Shown piece after piece: positions 35,119 to 44,066 of a DNA stretch of 52,961 bases. The stretch is taken from positions 1 through 52,961 of the forward strand of contig JAFYIZ010000028.1 of the NCBI GenBank assembly GCA_017538365.1, in the 5' to 3' direction. The notes beneath the pieces are model-generated. The model made no database searches. It had not been told where the DNA came from and was given only the letters and a program-made list of their open reading frames with translations. A program made the position numbers and the translations under genes. Each line of letters begins with the position of its first letter. The first letter of the stretch is position 1. The stretch is from a bacterium (GTDB lineage: Bacteria > UBP6 > UBA1177).

Positions 35119-37686
35119 TTAATCGACCGTGATAAGCGAACAGCCGCTGCTGTCTTTTTTCAACGGTCTTATGCAGGTGTTTTCCGTGCCGCATATCAGT
35201 CCGGCATTGCAGGTGTGGTCGGGATAGCATTCACCGTTGTATTCGCCTTGATTTTTCCCTGAACCGGTATTGTCGGAATCATCAGATTTTTTGTAAACAC
35301 AAGTGTGGTTCTCGCAGACAAGACCTTCGTCACAGGTATTGTCAGGATAACACGGACCGTTGTATTCGCCGGGCTGGATGTCGCTGCCGTATTCAATGTC
35401 GTCATCGGGATTTTCATCGGAATCATCATTGTCATTTTCTCCGCCGCCGGCGCAGGTGCTTGTGTCGTAGCCTGTGCAGTCGTAGTTGCAGAAGGCTGTT
35501 CCGTTCGTGAAGCTGTCGTCGATTTCGGTGCACGGTTTGTAATCGCCGTCGCACTCTTCGCCTTCTTCCTTTACATCATTTCCGCAGCTTGGATCGGTGT
35601 CGGTTCCTTTCGGAAGGATTTTGTCGTCAATGCATGCGTAACCTTCGCGGATTTCGTTGTAATCGCATTTCGCGATGCACTGTCCTTCGTAGCATTCAAC
35701 TTTGCTGTTTCCGTTGTAGCAGTCTTTGTTTTTCGTGCATGCTGCCGTGCAGTATCCTCCTTTCCAACCTGTGATACATTCAGGATTTGCCGCAGTGTTT
35801 ATGCACTCGGAAACAGTTGAACATGCGTCTCCCGCTTTTCCGGTTCCGCCGTTTTCACAGTTGTTGTCTACGATTCCGTCACAGTCGTCATCTCTGTCGT
35901 AGTAATTACCGAAGCAGCCGTCAACCGGAGCTGTTGCTATACATTCAGGGCATGTTCCGTCTTTGGCAGCACTTACCATTGCGTTTGCGTCAACGATACC
36001 GAATCCGAAGCAGGGTGAGTGTTCTTTCGATCCGCTTGCGAGCCATTCGTCGCTCTGTGTTGCCCAGGAGCCTTCGGAACAGTTTTCTGAAGGTTTGCGG
36101 GCCTGGGATTTTACGCAGTTCATCGCTCCGGAAAATACGAAATTCGGATTTGCTGCAAGCATGAGTGCTACAGTCCCCGCAGCAACCGGTGTCGCCGCGC
36201 TGGTTCCGCTCATTCCGCTTGTGTAGTCGCCTTTGCTGTCAAGACTGCCGTAAAGGTTGTTTCCGTAGCCTTTGTAGGCATATCCGTACTGGGTTCCCTG
36301 AATGTCGGTCGTGCTGTTTCCCGCACCGGCAGAGATATCGATTTCTGCACCGTAATTGGAGTAGCCTTCCATAGTGTCGTCATCTCCGAGTGCGCTTACG
36401 GTGAGAAAATCGTTGTCTTTGAGGAAACCGTTCAGGCTTGTGTCGCAGTGAGAGTTTCCTGCAGCCCAGAGGAAAATCGTTCCTTTGCCGTTTCTGCCGT
36501 TTTTTCTGCCGAAATCGACAGCTTGAGAAGTGCTGTTGTCGGCAGGAGTTTCAATGCAGTTGTAGTTGTCGTCCACATCTTCGGCTCCCCAGCTGTTGCT
36601 TACAACCCATGCACCGTTGTCTACGGCATATTTGATTGCGTTATATGTGGAATTGATGTTCAACATCTGACTTTCATCCTCGTAGTCATCCGGAATAACT
36701 CTTATCGGAATAATCGGGCATCCCCAGCATGTCGCCGCGACGCCGGCACCGTTGTTGGTTTTTGCCGCAGCCAGGCCTGCACATGCCGTCCCGTGCGGAA
36801 CTCCGTAACGGTCGTCGCCGTTTTTTTGGGTGTTCGGTGCACCGCCCAAATTACCGCCGATGAAGTCTTCGCCGAGATCGGTCAGGATGTTGAGATCAGG
36901 GTGGGTGAGATCGACGCCCGTATCGACGATTGCTATTCTGACGTCTTTGCCGCTGGCGGTTTCGATATCCCACGCTTCAGGTGCGTTGATCTGAGTTAAA
37001 TGCCACTGATCTTCAAAATAAGGGTCATTCGGAGTCGTTGACATTGGAACAAAGTGCCATAGCCAGTTCGGCTGTGCCCAGCGGACATACTGCCTTTCAA
37101 AAAGTGAATTGGCTATTGCGAAAGGATCAGAGCCTGCCGGAAGCGAAACTGTGTAGAAATTATTCTCTTCGTCAACGATTTCAACAACTTTAAGTCCGTA
37201 AATATTCAGAATTCTTTCCTGCTCGTCTTTGTCTGTGTGTTTCGAAAAAACGAGGTTTATCGTTCCGTCCAGAACTACGGGCGAGTTTTTCGCGTGGTAG
37301 GTGAGTACCGGCCATGCTTCTATGCCGTTTTTCGCAAGAATGTTGCGCACCTGAATCCAGTTTTTGCGGTCGGATTTGTCAAGATTGATTTTGAAAGCCC
37401 TGAAATTCTGAGCATCGAAGGTAACATGCGAAATCATATCGGAAAATTTGATTCCGTTGAACCTGATGTCCCGCAGACTATTCAGATTCGCCGAATGCGG
37501 AATCGCGATTTCGTCGTATTTCTGCAGCAGATACTGCGGTTCCCCGTCCATGTGATAGTAAAAAGTGTCGTAAAGCCTGCTGTTTCTTTCTATGAGTTTG
37601 CCTAAAACCGGTTTTTGAAGGTGTGATTCCTCCGCAAATAAAACAAATGAAAAACAGAGCAGAAAAGGAATCAGGACTTTTTTCAT
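35119..37686 (-). CDS. Secreted subtilisin-like (S8) serine protease with Cys-rich C-terminal modules
   Basis: An 855-residue precursor. Signal peptide 1-18, then a propeptide-like region to about 215. The S8 catalytic domain spans about 230-560, with Asp255 (AIVDTGVDL), His298 (HGTACAGLAA), oxyanion Asn411 (WAAGNSH) and Ser496 (MSGTSAATP), so it should be active. The rest is Cys-rich: a MopE-like DRDDDCDGIVDNNC segment, modules such as NKDCYNGNSKVEC, and two direct copies of an EYNG-x-CYPD-x-TC-x-GL-x-C unit near the end. It stops at SGCSLITVD, without a membrane helix. The ATG at 37686 has GAGAGGAAA before it; the frame is open 29 codons upstream into the preceding gene. Confidence 0.92.
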   Translation of the reverse strand: MKKVLIPFLLCFSFVLFAEESHLQKPVLGKLIERNSRLYDTFYYHMDGEPQYLLQKYDEIAIPHSANLNSLRDIRFNGIKFSDMISHVTFDAQNFRAFKINLDKSDRKNWIQVRNILAKNGIEAWPVLTYHAKNSPVVLDGTINLVFSKHTDKDEQERILNIYGLKVVEIVDEENNFYTVSLPAGSDPFAIANSLFERQYVRWAQPNWLWHFVPMSTTPNDPYFEDQWHLTQINAPEAWDIETASGKDVRIAIVDTGVDLTHPDLNILTDLGEDFIGGNLGGAPNTQKNGDDRYGVPHGTACAGLAAAKTNNGAGVAATCWGCPIIPIRVIPDDYEDESQMLNINSTYNAIKYAVDNGAWVVSNSWGAEDVDDNYNCIETPADNSTSQAVDFGRKNGRNGKGTIFLWAAGNSHCDTSLNGFLKDNDFLTVSALGDDDTMEGYSNYGAEIDISAGAGNSTTDIQGTQYGYAYKGYGNNLYGSLDSKGDYTSGMSGTSAATPVAAGTVALMLAANPNFVFSGAMNCVKSQARKPSENCSEGSWATQSDEWLASGSKEHSPCFGFGIVDANAMVSAAKDGTCPECIATAPVDGCFGNYYDRDDDCDGIVDNNCENGGTGKAGDACSTVSECINTAANPECITGWKGGYCTAACTKNKDCYNGNSKVECYEGQCIAKCDYNEIREGYACIDDKILPKGTDTDPSCGNDVKEEGEECDGDYKPCTEIDDSFTNGTAFCNYDCTGYDTSTCAGGGENDNDDSDENPDDDIEYGSDIQPGEYNGPCYPDNTCDEGLVCENHTCVYKKSDDSDNTGSGKNQGEYNGECYPDHTCNAGLICGTENTCIRPLKKDSSGCSLITVD

Positions 37687-37696
37687 TGTTTCCTCT

Positions 37697-39280
37697 CTAT
37701 TGACTTTGGATGTTGTACTTTTCAATAATGCAGTTGTGAACTTTTGTATCTTTGTCGTAATTGACTCCGACAAGAAGCAGGTTGTCCAGATAATTTTCGA
37801 AAACTTTCGGATAATTTTTGTTTTTGATCTGCTTTATTGCCGTGTCTGCATCATGATTGCATTTTAGCTCGATAATCATTGCAGGATCTTTTTTGTCGAG
37901 CGGAATGAAACCGATATCTGCAAAACCGTAACCTGACGGAAGTTCCTGAATTATCGTGTATTTTGTGCGTGCTGTGTAAAATGCCAGCATAATCGCAGCT
38001 TGCAGCGATGCCTCGCGGTTATAATTTTTAAGGCTTGAAACTTCAGAATGGGCACTATCCAGAGCAGCCGCAACTTCATCAGCCGCACCATCCTGCACAA
38101 GTCTGAGTAATTCTTCTGAATCCTTAATCATTTCAGCTATTTTTGAGAAATTTTCCGCCACTTTTATAGCTTTTTCCCACTCTTGCCTGATTTCTTTATT
38201 CGGAATACGGCAGGTTCTATTGTCGGAATTATAATTCAGATAGCCGAGATGAATAAGGTATGCAAGAACGTTGTCTTTAGTATTTATTTTATCCAATGAG
38301 TTTTCAAAATCTTCAACATCAGCTCTGATTTCTCTTCCGGCAAGCATGTCGGCAATCGCGCTTTTCGTGCCGTCGAAATCTAATCTGATATAATCTGAAA
38401 CAACTTCATAAGAGCCGGTTGCATTCCAATAGTTCGCATATCTTCTCCGCATCATAGCTTCGACAACGGAATTAGGGTTGTAAATATCAAATTCACCGAT
38501 TTCGTAACCGTCGTACCAGTTTTCACACTCTTCAAAACTCATGCTGTATTTGTTGCAGAGAGATTCCGTTTCTTCTTTCGTGAATCCGAAAAATTCGGCA
38601 CTCCAAGCAGGCGCAAGCATTGTATATTCTTTAAAATTGTTGAGTTTAGACTGCACTCTGTCCCGCTGAATCGGAAGAATGCCGGTGAGATATGCAAGGG
38701 CGATTGCAGGAGAAAGTTCGTTGTTCTTAAACAGGGAATTTAAGAAGGAACGGTATTCTTCAAGAAGGGCATCATTCTGGCGTTCTCTAATCAAAGTGTC
38801 ATATTCATCAATGATTATAATGAATTGAGTTTTTGTCTGTTTGAAAACTTTTATTATCAGATCTGCAACGGAATCTTTTTCTGAAAATTTTATGTCAGGA
38901 AATTCATCTTTGAAATCTTCAATAAATTTGTCTCTAAGATTTTTCAAGACATTGTTTCTGTTTTCCGTCATATTGAAAATAGCACCGAAATCGACAGTCA
39001 GAACATTGAATTTGTTAAGATTTTCTTCAAAACACGGATCGTTGGCGATTTTCAGATTTGAAAACATTTCCCTGGAATCGCAGCCTTTTGAAAAATAGGC
39101 TTTCATCATATTGCCGATCATTGATTTCCCGAAACGGCGCGGTCTCGAAACGCACATAAAACATTGCTCTGTGTTCAACAACCTGCTGATTCTGCTGATA
39201 AACATTGATTTATCAACGAAAATTTCAGAGTTGACAGCCTTTTTAAAATTCTCATTTCCAGGATTAATGTAAATTCCCAT
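37697..39280 (-). CDS. AAA-ATPase-like protein with C-terminal PD-(D/E)XK nuclease domain (DUF1703 type)
   Basis: A 527-residue protein of the family with an N-terminal AAA-ATPase-like domain and a C-terminal PD-(D/E)XK nuclease-like domain. The N terminus shows FVDKSMFISRI and the P-loop-like SRPRRFGKSMIGNMM (about residues 44-58). Walker B-like IIIIDEYDTLI is near 155-165. The nuclease part has ADIGFIPLDKKDPAMIIELK, with Asp and E-x-K in place, about residues 450-475. These genes are often multicopy in gut Bacteroidetes, spirochaetes and fibrobacters; their role is unknown, with mobile-element or defence functions suggested. GGAGG precedes the ATG. The protease gene begins 11 bases after its stop. 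Confidence 0.88.
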   Translation of the reverse strand: MGIYINPGNENFKKAVNSEIFVDKSMFISRISRLLNTEQCFMCVSRPRRFGKSMIGNMMKAYFSKGCDSREMFSNLKIANDPCFEENLNKFNVLTVDFGAIFNMTENRNNVLKNLRDKFIEDFKDEFPDIKFSEKDSVADLIIKVFKQTKTQFIIIIDEYDTLIRERQNDALLEEYRSFLNSLFKNNELSPAIALAYLTGILPIQRDRVQSKLNNFKEYTMLAPAWSAEFFGFTKEETESLCNKYSMSFEECENWYDGYEIGEFDIYNPNSVVEAMMRRRYANYWNATGSYEVVSDYIRLDFDGTKSAIADMLAGREIRADVEDFENSLDKINTKDNVLAYLIHLGYLNYNSDNRTCRIPNKEIRQEWEKAIKVAENFSKIAEMIKDSEELLRLVQDGAADEVAAALDSAHSEVSSLKNYNREASLQAAIMLAFYTARTKYTIIQELPSGYGFADIGFIPLDKKDPAMIIELKCNHDADTAIKQIKNKNYPKVFENYLDNLLLVGVNYDKDTKVHNCIIEKYNIQSQ

Positions 39281-39291
39281 GTTACCTCCAC

Positions 39292-39314
39292 GCGGTCAAA
39301 ACCGCCATATTATA
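39292..39314 (-). promoter_or_regulatory. -10 element and operator-like dyad before the AAA/nuclease gene
   Basis: A perfect -10 TATAAT (minus strand, 39309-39314) is followed at the expected transcription start by the dyad GCGGT-TTTG-ACCGC (39292-39305). The -35 region is poor. The dyad could be an operator or a 5' stem in the leader. Confidence 0.4.
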
Positions 39315-39346
39315 CTCAATTTTTTATAAAATGCGAGTCGTTTTCC

Positions 39347-39374
39347 TTGCTAAAACAAATTCATGTCTTATACT
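39347..39374 (+). promoter_or_regulatory. Probable promoter for pta
   Basis: TTGCTA (39347-39352), 16-bp spacer, TATACT (39369-39374), giving a leader of about 65 bases before the pta ATG. A second candidate, TTGACT near 39402 with TAATAA 15 bases on, is closer to the gene. Confidence 0.45.
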
Positions 39375-39446
39375 CGCCGCAAAAATAAGTTCTTTTACTT
39401 TTGACTGTTTGCTATCTTTTTAATAACTTTTTTAAAGGAGAAAAAA

Positions 39447-40442
39447 ATGAATTTTATTGAATCCTTGCGTGAAAAGGCAATCAAAGTACAGAAAACGATA
39501 GTTCTTCCGGAAGGAACCGAACCGAGAACTCTCAAGGCGACACAGATCATTCTTGAGCAGAAGATCGCGAAACCGATCCTCATCGGCAACCCCGAAAAGA
39601 TCAACGCAGCTGCAAAGGAACTCGGCGTAAAAATCGACGGTGCAAGAATAGTTGATCCGGTAAACAGCGAATATTACGAAGATTTCGTCAACACTTTCTA
39701 TGAAATGAGAAAGGCGAAAGGCGTTGATATGGACAAAGCTCGCAAAATGATGGCTGACGAAGTTTACTTCGCAACGATGATGGTCAAAAAAGACGTTGCT
39801 GACGGTCTCGTAAGCGGTGCCATCCATTCAACAGGCGACACGATCCGTCCGGCACTCCAGATCATCAAGACGAAACCCGGAATCAAATCGGTCTCCAGCG
39901 CATTCGTTATGATAGTTCCCAACTGCGAGCTCGGCAGCAACGGAATGTTCCTTTTCGGTGACTGTGCAGTCAACCCGAATCCGACATCAGCTGAACTTGC
40001 AGAGAGCGCGATCCTTACCGCTCAGACGGCAAAATCATTCTGCGACATGGATCCGAAAGTCGCTCTTCTCAGCTTCTCGACCTACGGCAGCGCAAAACAC
40101 GAATTCGTAGACAAAGTAGTCGAAGCAGTAAAAATCGTTCACGAAACAGCTCCCGACCTCAAGGCTGACGGCGAGATCCAGGCTGATGCAGCTATGGTTG
40201 CAAGCGTAGGCAAGACAAAATGTCCCAACAGCCCGATCGCAGGACAGGCAAACGTCATGATCTTCCCCGACCTTCAGAGCGGAAACATCGGCTACAAACT
40301 CGTTCAGAGACTTGCGAAAGCAGAAGCAGTCGGTCCTTTCCTTCAGGGCATCGCGAAACCTGTCAACGACCTCTCGAGAGGCTGCTCGGTAGATGATATC
40401 GTAAACGTAGTCGCTGCAACTGCGATCCAGGCTGCAAACTAA
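39447..40442 (+). CDS. pta: Phosphate acetyltransferase
   Basis: A 331-residue enzyme of the PTA/PTB family, converting acetyl-CoA and phosphate to acetyl phosphate. It has IVLPEGTEPRTLKATQIIL, ADGLVSGAIHSTGDTIRPALQ, the substrate-binding GNAFVMIVPNC-like block and CPNSPIAGQANVMIFPDLQSGNIGYKL, all typical of Pta rather than phosphate butyryltransferase. Length equals the short single-domain Pta. AAGGAG lies before the ATG. No ackA is adjacent; the next gene is murJ. Codon choice is strongly biased (AAC, ATC, GGC), suggesting high expression. Confidence 0.94.
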   Translation: MNFIESLREKAIKVQKTIVLPEGTEPRTLKATQIILEQKIAKPILIGNPEKINAAAKELGVKIDGARIVDPVNSEYYEDFVNTFYEMRKAKGVDMDKARKMMADEVYFATMMVKKDVADGLVSGAIHSTGDTIRPALQIIKTKPGIKSVSSAFVMIVPNCELGSNGMFLFGDCAVNPNPTSAELAESAILTAQTAKSFCDMDPKVALLSFSTYGSAKHEFVDKVVEAVKIVHETAPDLKADGEIQADAAMVASVGKTKCPNSPIAGQANVMIFPDLQSGNIGYKLVQRLAKAEAVGPFLQGIAKPVNDLSRGCSVDDIVNVVAATAIQAAN

Positions 40443-40449
40443 GTCTTTT

Positions 40450-42024
40450 ATGACTCAAAAAACTCCTTCCATATTCAAAAAAAGTTCTGGTTTAGCGATT
40501 CTTACAGTAATTTCGCGTGTTTTAGGTTTGGTGCGAGAATCTGTCACGGCAGCTTTTTTAGGGACGGGGGCTCTGGCTGACGCTTTTGCTGTCGCTTTCA
40601 CAATCCCAAATGTTGTGCGGAGGCTTTTCGCCGACGGAGTCATTTCATCGGCTTTCATTCCGCGCTTCAAAGGGCTTCTCGCCGAAAATAAAAGGGGTGA
40701 GGCTGCCGAATTTCTGAGTGCGCTTTTCACGCTTGCGAGCCTTGTTTCGTTTGTTTTTGTCACGCTTGCATTCGTTTTTTCGGGCGGCATAACGGCGGTT
40801 TTAGCCCCTACGCTTGAAGAAAACGCGGCGGCAGAGGCTGCGCTTCTTGCGAAAATAATGTTTCCTTACGTTTTTTTCATTTCGCTTGCAGCTCTCACGC
40901 AGAGTGTCCTCAACAGTTCAGGTATCTTCAGACCGAGCGGGGCTTCTCCGATAGTTTTCAATATCGTATTTATCACGCTTGCATTTCTCCTTGCGCCTCT
41001 TACCGAAAATCCGGCACGTGCACTTGCTGCTGGAGTTTTTGCAGGGGGATTTTTGCAGCTTGTGATACAGCTTCCTTTCATGGCGAAAACACTTTTCCGC
41101 TTCACTTTTACGAACCTGAAAAAAGCGTTCGCGAACCCGAATATCGCAAAATCGGGAAAGATGATTTTAGCGACTCTTTTCGGAACGGGTGCCTACCAGA
41201 TAAACATTCTTCTAACCACCAATTTTGCAAGCAAAGCGGGCGTCGGAGTAGTCAGCAGTCTCCGTTTTTCGGCGCGAATCGAAGAGCTTATCCTCGGAAT
41301 TTTCGTCGTTTCGCTGAGCACGGTGATTCTTCCCGAACTTGTTGAAAACGCGAAGAGCCAAAACAATACTGCTCTGGAAAAAAATCTCTCGTCGGCTTTG
41401 AATTTTGTCGCATTCGTCTCGATCCCGGCTGTTCTTTTCACTATTTTCAATTCCGATGAAATGGTGAAACTCCTTTTCGGTTTCGGAAAATTCGACGGAA
41501 CATCTGTCTCGCTTACTTCCGATGCGCTGAGGTTCCGCATTGCAGGGCTCTTTTTCATTGCAATTTCAAGAATCATGATTTCGCTTTTTTACGCATTGGA
41601 AAATACGGTTGTTCCGATTGTTGCAGGTCTTACCTCAATCGTCGTTAATTTTGCGGCGGCATACTTTTTAGTCGGTTCTCTTGCAGGCGGCGGTATAGCA
41701 CTCGCTTCGGCAATAGCTGCTTTTTCATGTGCTGCAATACTTTTCGGCAGCTACTTTTTCTTTTTAAAAGGAAACCTGAAACTCGGGAAAGTTTTTGTTT
41801 ATTTTTTTAAAATTTCAATAATTTCAGCGATTTCTGTTTTACCTTTGTTCTTTTTAAAAAATCATATTTACGCTTTTTTTGACACAGTTTTCAAAACCGG
41901 CAAAATAAGCGAAATGTGTTCTTTTTCAGTAACGGCAGTTGTTTTTATGATGATTTTTGCCGGAATATCGGCAGGTTTGAAAGATGAAACGATTGAAACT
42001 ATCAAGGGAATATTCAGAAAATAG
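40450..42024 (+). CDS. murJ: Lipid II flippase MurJ
   Basis: A 524-residue membrane protein of the MOP superfamily with about 14 helices, which flips lipid II across the inner membrane for peptidoglycan synthesis. The N-terminal TVISRVLGLVRESVTAAFLG, FAVAFTIPNVVRRLFADG and SSAFIPRF are hallmark MurJ sequence, including the Arg residues needed in the central cavity. It starts seven bases after pta without a strong ribosome-binding site. Its last bases reach within ten bases of the next gene. Confidence 0.95.
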   Translation: MTQKTPSIFKKSSGLAILTVISRVLGLVRESVTAAFLGTGALADAFAVAFTIPNVVRRLFADGVISSAFIPRFKGLLAENKRGEAAEFLSALFTLASLVSFVFVTLAFVFSGGITAVLAPTLEENAAAEAALLAKIMFPYVFFISLAALTQSVLNSSGIFRPSGASPIVFNIVFITLAFLLAPLTENPARALAAGVFAGGFLQLVIQLPFMAKTLFRFTFTNLKKAFANPNIAKSGKMILATLFGTGAYQINILLTTNFASKAGVGVVSSLRFSARIEELILGIFVVSLSTVILPELVENAKSQNNTALEKNLSSALNFVAFVSIPAVLFTIFNSDEMVKLLFGFGKFDGTSVSLTSDALRFRIAGLFFIAISRIMISLFYALENTVVPIVAGLTSIVVNFAAAYFLVGSLAGGGIALASAIAAFSCAAILFGSYFFFLKGNLKLGKVFVYFFKISIISAISVLPLFFLKNHIYAFFDTVFKTGKISEMCSFSVTAVVFMMIFAGISAGLKDETIETIKGIFRK

Positions 42025-42034
42025 AGGTGAAATC

Positions 42035-43144
42035 ATGAAAAAAAGTCTGTTTTTGGTTCTGTTGAGTGCGGCATTTTTGACGGCGGCGCTTTTTGCTGAT
42101 GATGAAGCAGCTCAAACTGCTCCGCAGAATGAAGAAGCTCCTTCGGAAGAGGTGAAAGCTGAATCTCAGAATGAACCGGCAGCAGTTGAAGCTGCGCCTC
42201 AAGAGGCAAAAGTGGAAGAAAATGCTGAGCCTCAGAGTGAATCCGCACCTGCAAAAGATAATGAACTCGAAGCCGGGGAAGCTGCTGCAATACAGAGTGG
42301 ATCCTCATCAGAGGTCGTAGAAATCGAAGTTGTCGAGAATGAGGGAAAGTTTATCTTTTCGGCCCGTTCTTTGGACAAAATGACTTGGAGCGAAGCTCAG
42401 GATTACTGCAAAAAACTCGATTCGTGGGGTGAAACGTGGCGTCTTCCGAATATTGACGAACTCAGAGAGCTTGTCCGCAACTGTCCTGCGACTGAATCTG
42501 GAGGGAGCTGCCGCGTGAGTGAGGAAGGTAACTGTATTGCTGGAAACTGCTCAAGTCCCAAAAATTCATGTACTTGCGAGAGAAAACCGAAAAACAGGGG
42601 TTTTTACAGCATGTTCGGAGATGCGGATTACATCGGACTCTGGTCCGGAACAACGCTTTCAGATGACGATAAAAAGGCATGGGGAACAGTTTTTTACAGC
42701 GGAATGATCGGAAGCGTCGGAAAAGAGGCGAAACTCTATGCAAGATGCGTTGCAAGGTCGGATCAGAATTTTTTAACGGAAGAGAAGGATAAAAACAAAA
42801 CTGACAAAAAGGATGAAAAAGCTGACAAAAAACTCGAATCCGGACTCAGTGACAAAGATATAAATGAGCAGTTTGACAAAAAGATGAAAGATTTTTCCCT
42901 CTGCATTTACAAGGGAAGTCGCGAAGACAAGGATATGACACACGGAAGAGTCACTATCGACTACATAATTTCTCCGACGGGTGAGGTTATATATTCCGGT
43001 GTGCAGATGAGCACTTTCGGCAATCTGACTGTTGAAAACTGCGTCGCGAACATGGTAAAAGAGATGAAATTTCCCGCTCCGAAGCACGGTGCAACGGTTA
43101 GTGCAGCTCATTCGATCCTTTTCTTTGTAAAAAGAAATAAATAG
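42035..43144 (+). CDS. Secreted DUF1566 protein with AgmX/PglI-type C-terminal domain
   Basis: A 369-residue protein. The frame is open from 41984 inside murJ, but the ATG at 42035 follows GAGGTG and starts a signal peptide (MKKSLFLVLLSAAFLTAALFA). Residues 22-105 are a low-complexity Glu/Ala/Pro linker. A DUF1566 (Lcl-like) domain spans about 110-250, with MTWSEAQDYCKKL, WRLPNIDELRELV and CVARS. A Lys/Asp-rich linker follows. Residues 285-369 look like the AgmX/PglI domain (GRVTIDYIISPTGEVIYSGV, ENCVANMVKEMKFPAP). This domain is typical of Myxococcota gliding and motility-linked proteins. The next gene carries the same C-terminal domain. Function unknown. Confidence 0.8.
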   Translation: MKKSLFLVLLSAAFLTAALFADDEAAQTAPQNEEAPSEEVKAESQNEPAAVEAAPQEAKVEENAEPQSESAPAKDNELEAGEAAAIQSGSSSEVVEIEVVENEGKFIFSARSLDKMTWSEAQDYCKKLDSWGETWRLPNIDELRELVRNCPATESGGSCRVSEEGNCIAGNCSSPKNSCTCERKPKNRGFYSMFGDADYIGLWSGTTLSDDDKKAWGTVFYSGMIGSVGKEAKLYARCVARSDQNFLTEEKDKNKTDKKDEKADKKLESGLSDKDINEQFDKKMKDFSLCIYKGSREDKDMTHGRVTIDYIISPTGEVIYSGVQMSTFGNLTVENCVANMVKEMKFPAPKHGATVSAAHSILFFVKRNK

Positions 43145-43238
43145 CATCATTAGGTCTTACGATTTTTCTGGAAATTTCCGGCGATATTCCTAAAATAGCG
43201 CGTTTTTTTTGATTAAGGTCTTTATTAAAGAGGTAAAA

Positions 43239-43967
43239 ATGAAAAAAGTTCTCGTTATTGTTACTGTAATTGTAATAATCGCACTCTTTGCATCCTACAA
43301 ATGCAGCAGAAGCAGAGGTGCTGAAAATGTTGAAACGACGCCGGCAACTGTTGCAGAACCTGAACCGGCTCCGGCAGTTGAAGAGGCTCCTGCTCAGAAT
43401 GAAGAGCCGTCTGAAGAAGTAAAGGAAGAACCGGCTCCGGCTAAGAATGAAGAACCTGCCGCAGCTCCCGAAAAAGAACCTAAAAAAGAAGTCAGAAAGG
43501 CAAAACCGGCTGCGGAAAAGGCTGAGAAAGCAGAAAAAATGGAAAAACCTGCCGCTGAAAAAGAAACTCCGAAGGCTCAGCCCGTTGAAAAGAAACCGGT
43601 CGAGAGAGAGGAAAAACCTGTTCCGGGAAGTCCGTCACCGGCTTTGAACAATAATCGTGAACCGGCAGATGCAAACATTGATTCAGCAGGCGTAATGAAA
43701 GTTATAAGCGTAAGCCGTGCTGCCATCAAAAGATGCTACGACAAGGCTTTGATATCAAATCCGCAGCTTAAAGGAAAAATGTCTGTAAAAATTGTGATCA
43801 ACCAGCAGGGAAGAGTTGACAAAACCGAAATCGTCGATGACACGCTGCATGATGCCGAAGTTGCAAAGTGCGTTAAAGGCGTTATCGGCAGACTCCGCTT
43901 CCCGAAACCGGCAGAAGGCTCGGCTACAGTTACTTTCCCGTTCTCTTTCGATCCGAAAAATCAATAA
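43239..43967 (+). CDS. Membrane-anchored AgmX/PglI-domain protein (TonB-like layout)
   Basis: A 242-residue protein with the layout of TonB: one N-terminal membrane helix (about residues 3-18), a Pro/Glu/Ala/Lys-rich periplasmic stretch (25-150), and a C-terminal domain (about 155-242) with ISVSRAAIKRCYDKALISNP, LKGKMSVKIVINQQGRV and RLRFPKPAEGSATVTFPFSF, which fits the AgmX/PglI C-terminal family. The ATG at 43239 has GAGG seven bases before; an upstream ATG at 43209 lacks such a site. It might bridge an inner-membrane motor (an ExbD/TolR protein is encoded at 3450-3860) to the outer membrane, but this is inference. Confidence 0.8.
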   Translation: MKKVLVIVTVIVIIALFASYKCSRSRGAENVETTPATVAEPEPAPAVEEAPAQNEEPSEEVKEEPAPAKNEEPAAAPEKEPKKEVRKAKPAAEKAEKAEKMEKPAAEKETPKAQPVEKKPVEREEKPVPGSPSPALNNNREPADANIDSAGVMKVISVSRAAIKRCYDKALISNPQLKGKMSVKIVINQQGRVDKTEIVDDTLHDAEVAKCVKGVIGRLRFPKPAEGSATVTFPFSFDPKNQ

Positions 43968-44001
43968 ATCAGCGTAAATATTCCCAATTACAAAAAATCG
44001 G

Positions 44002-44029
44002 TTGATAATATTCCGAAAAGATTTAAAAT
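44002..44029 (+). promoter_or_regulatory. Sigma-70-type promoter for the jelly-roll lipoprotein gene
   Basis: TTGATA (44002-44007), 16-bp spacer, TAAAAT (44024-44029), about 37 bases before the ATG at 44067. Confidence 0.6.
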
Positions 44030-44066
44030 AGAAAGGTTGTTTTGTGTTTTTTTGCGGAGAATGAAA

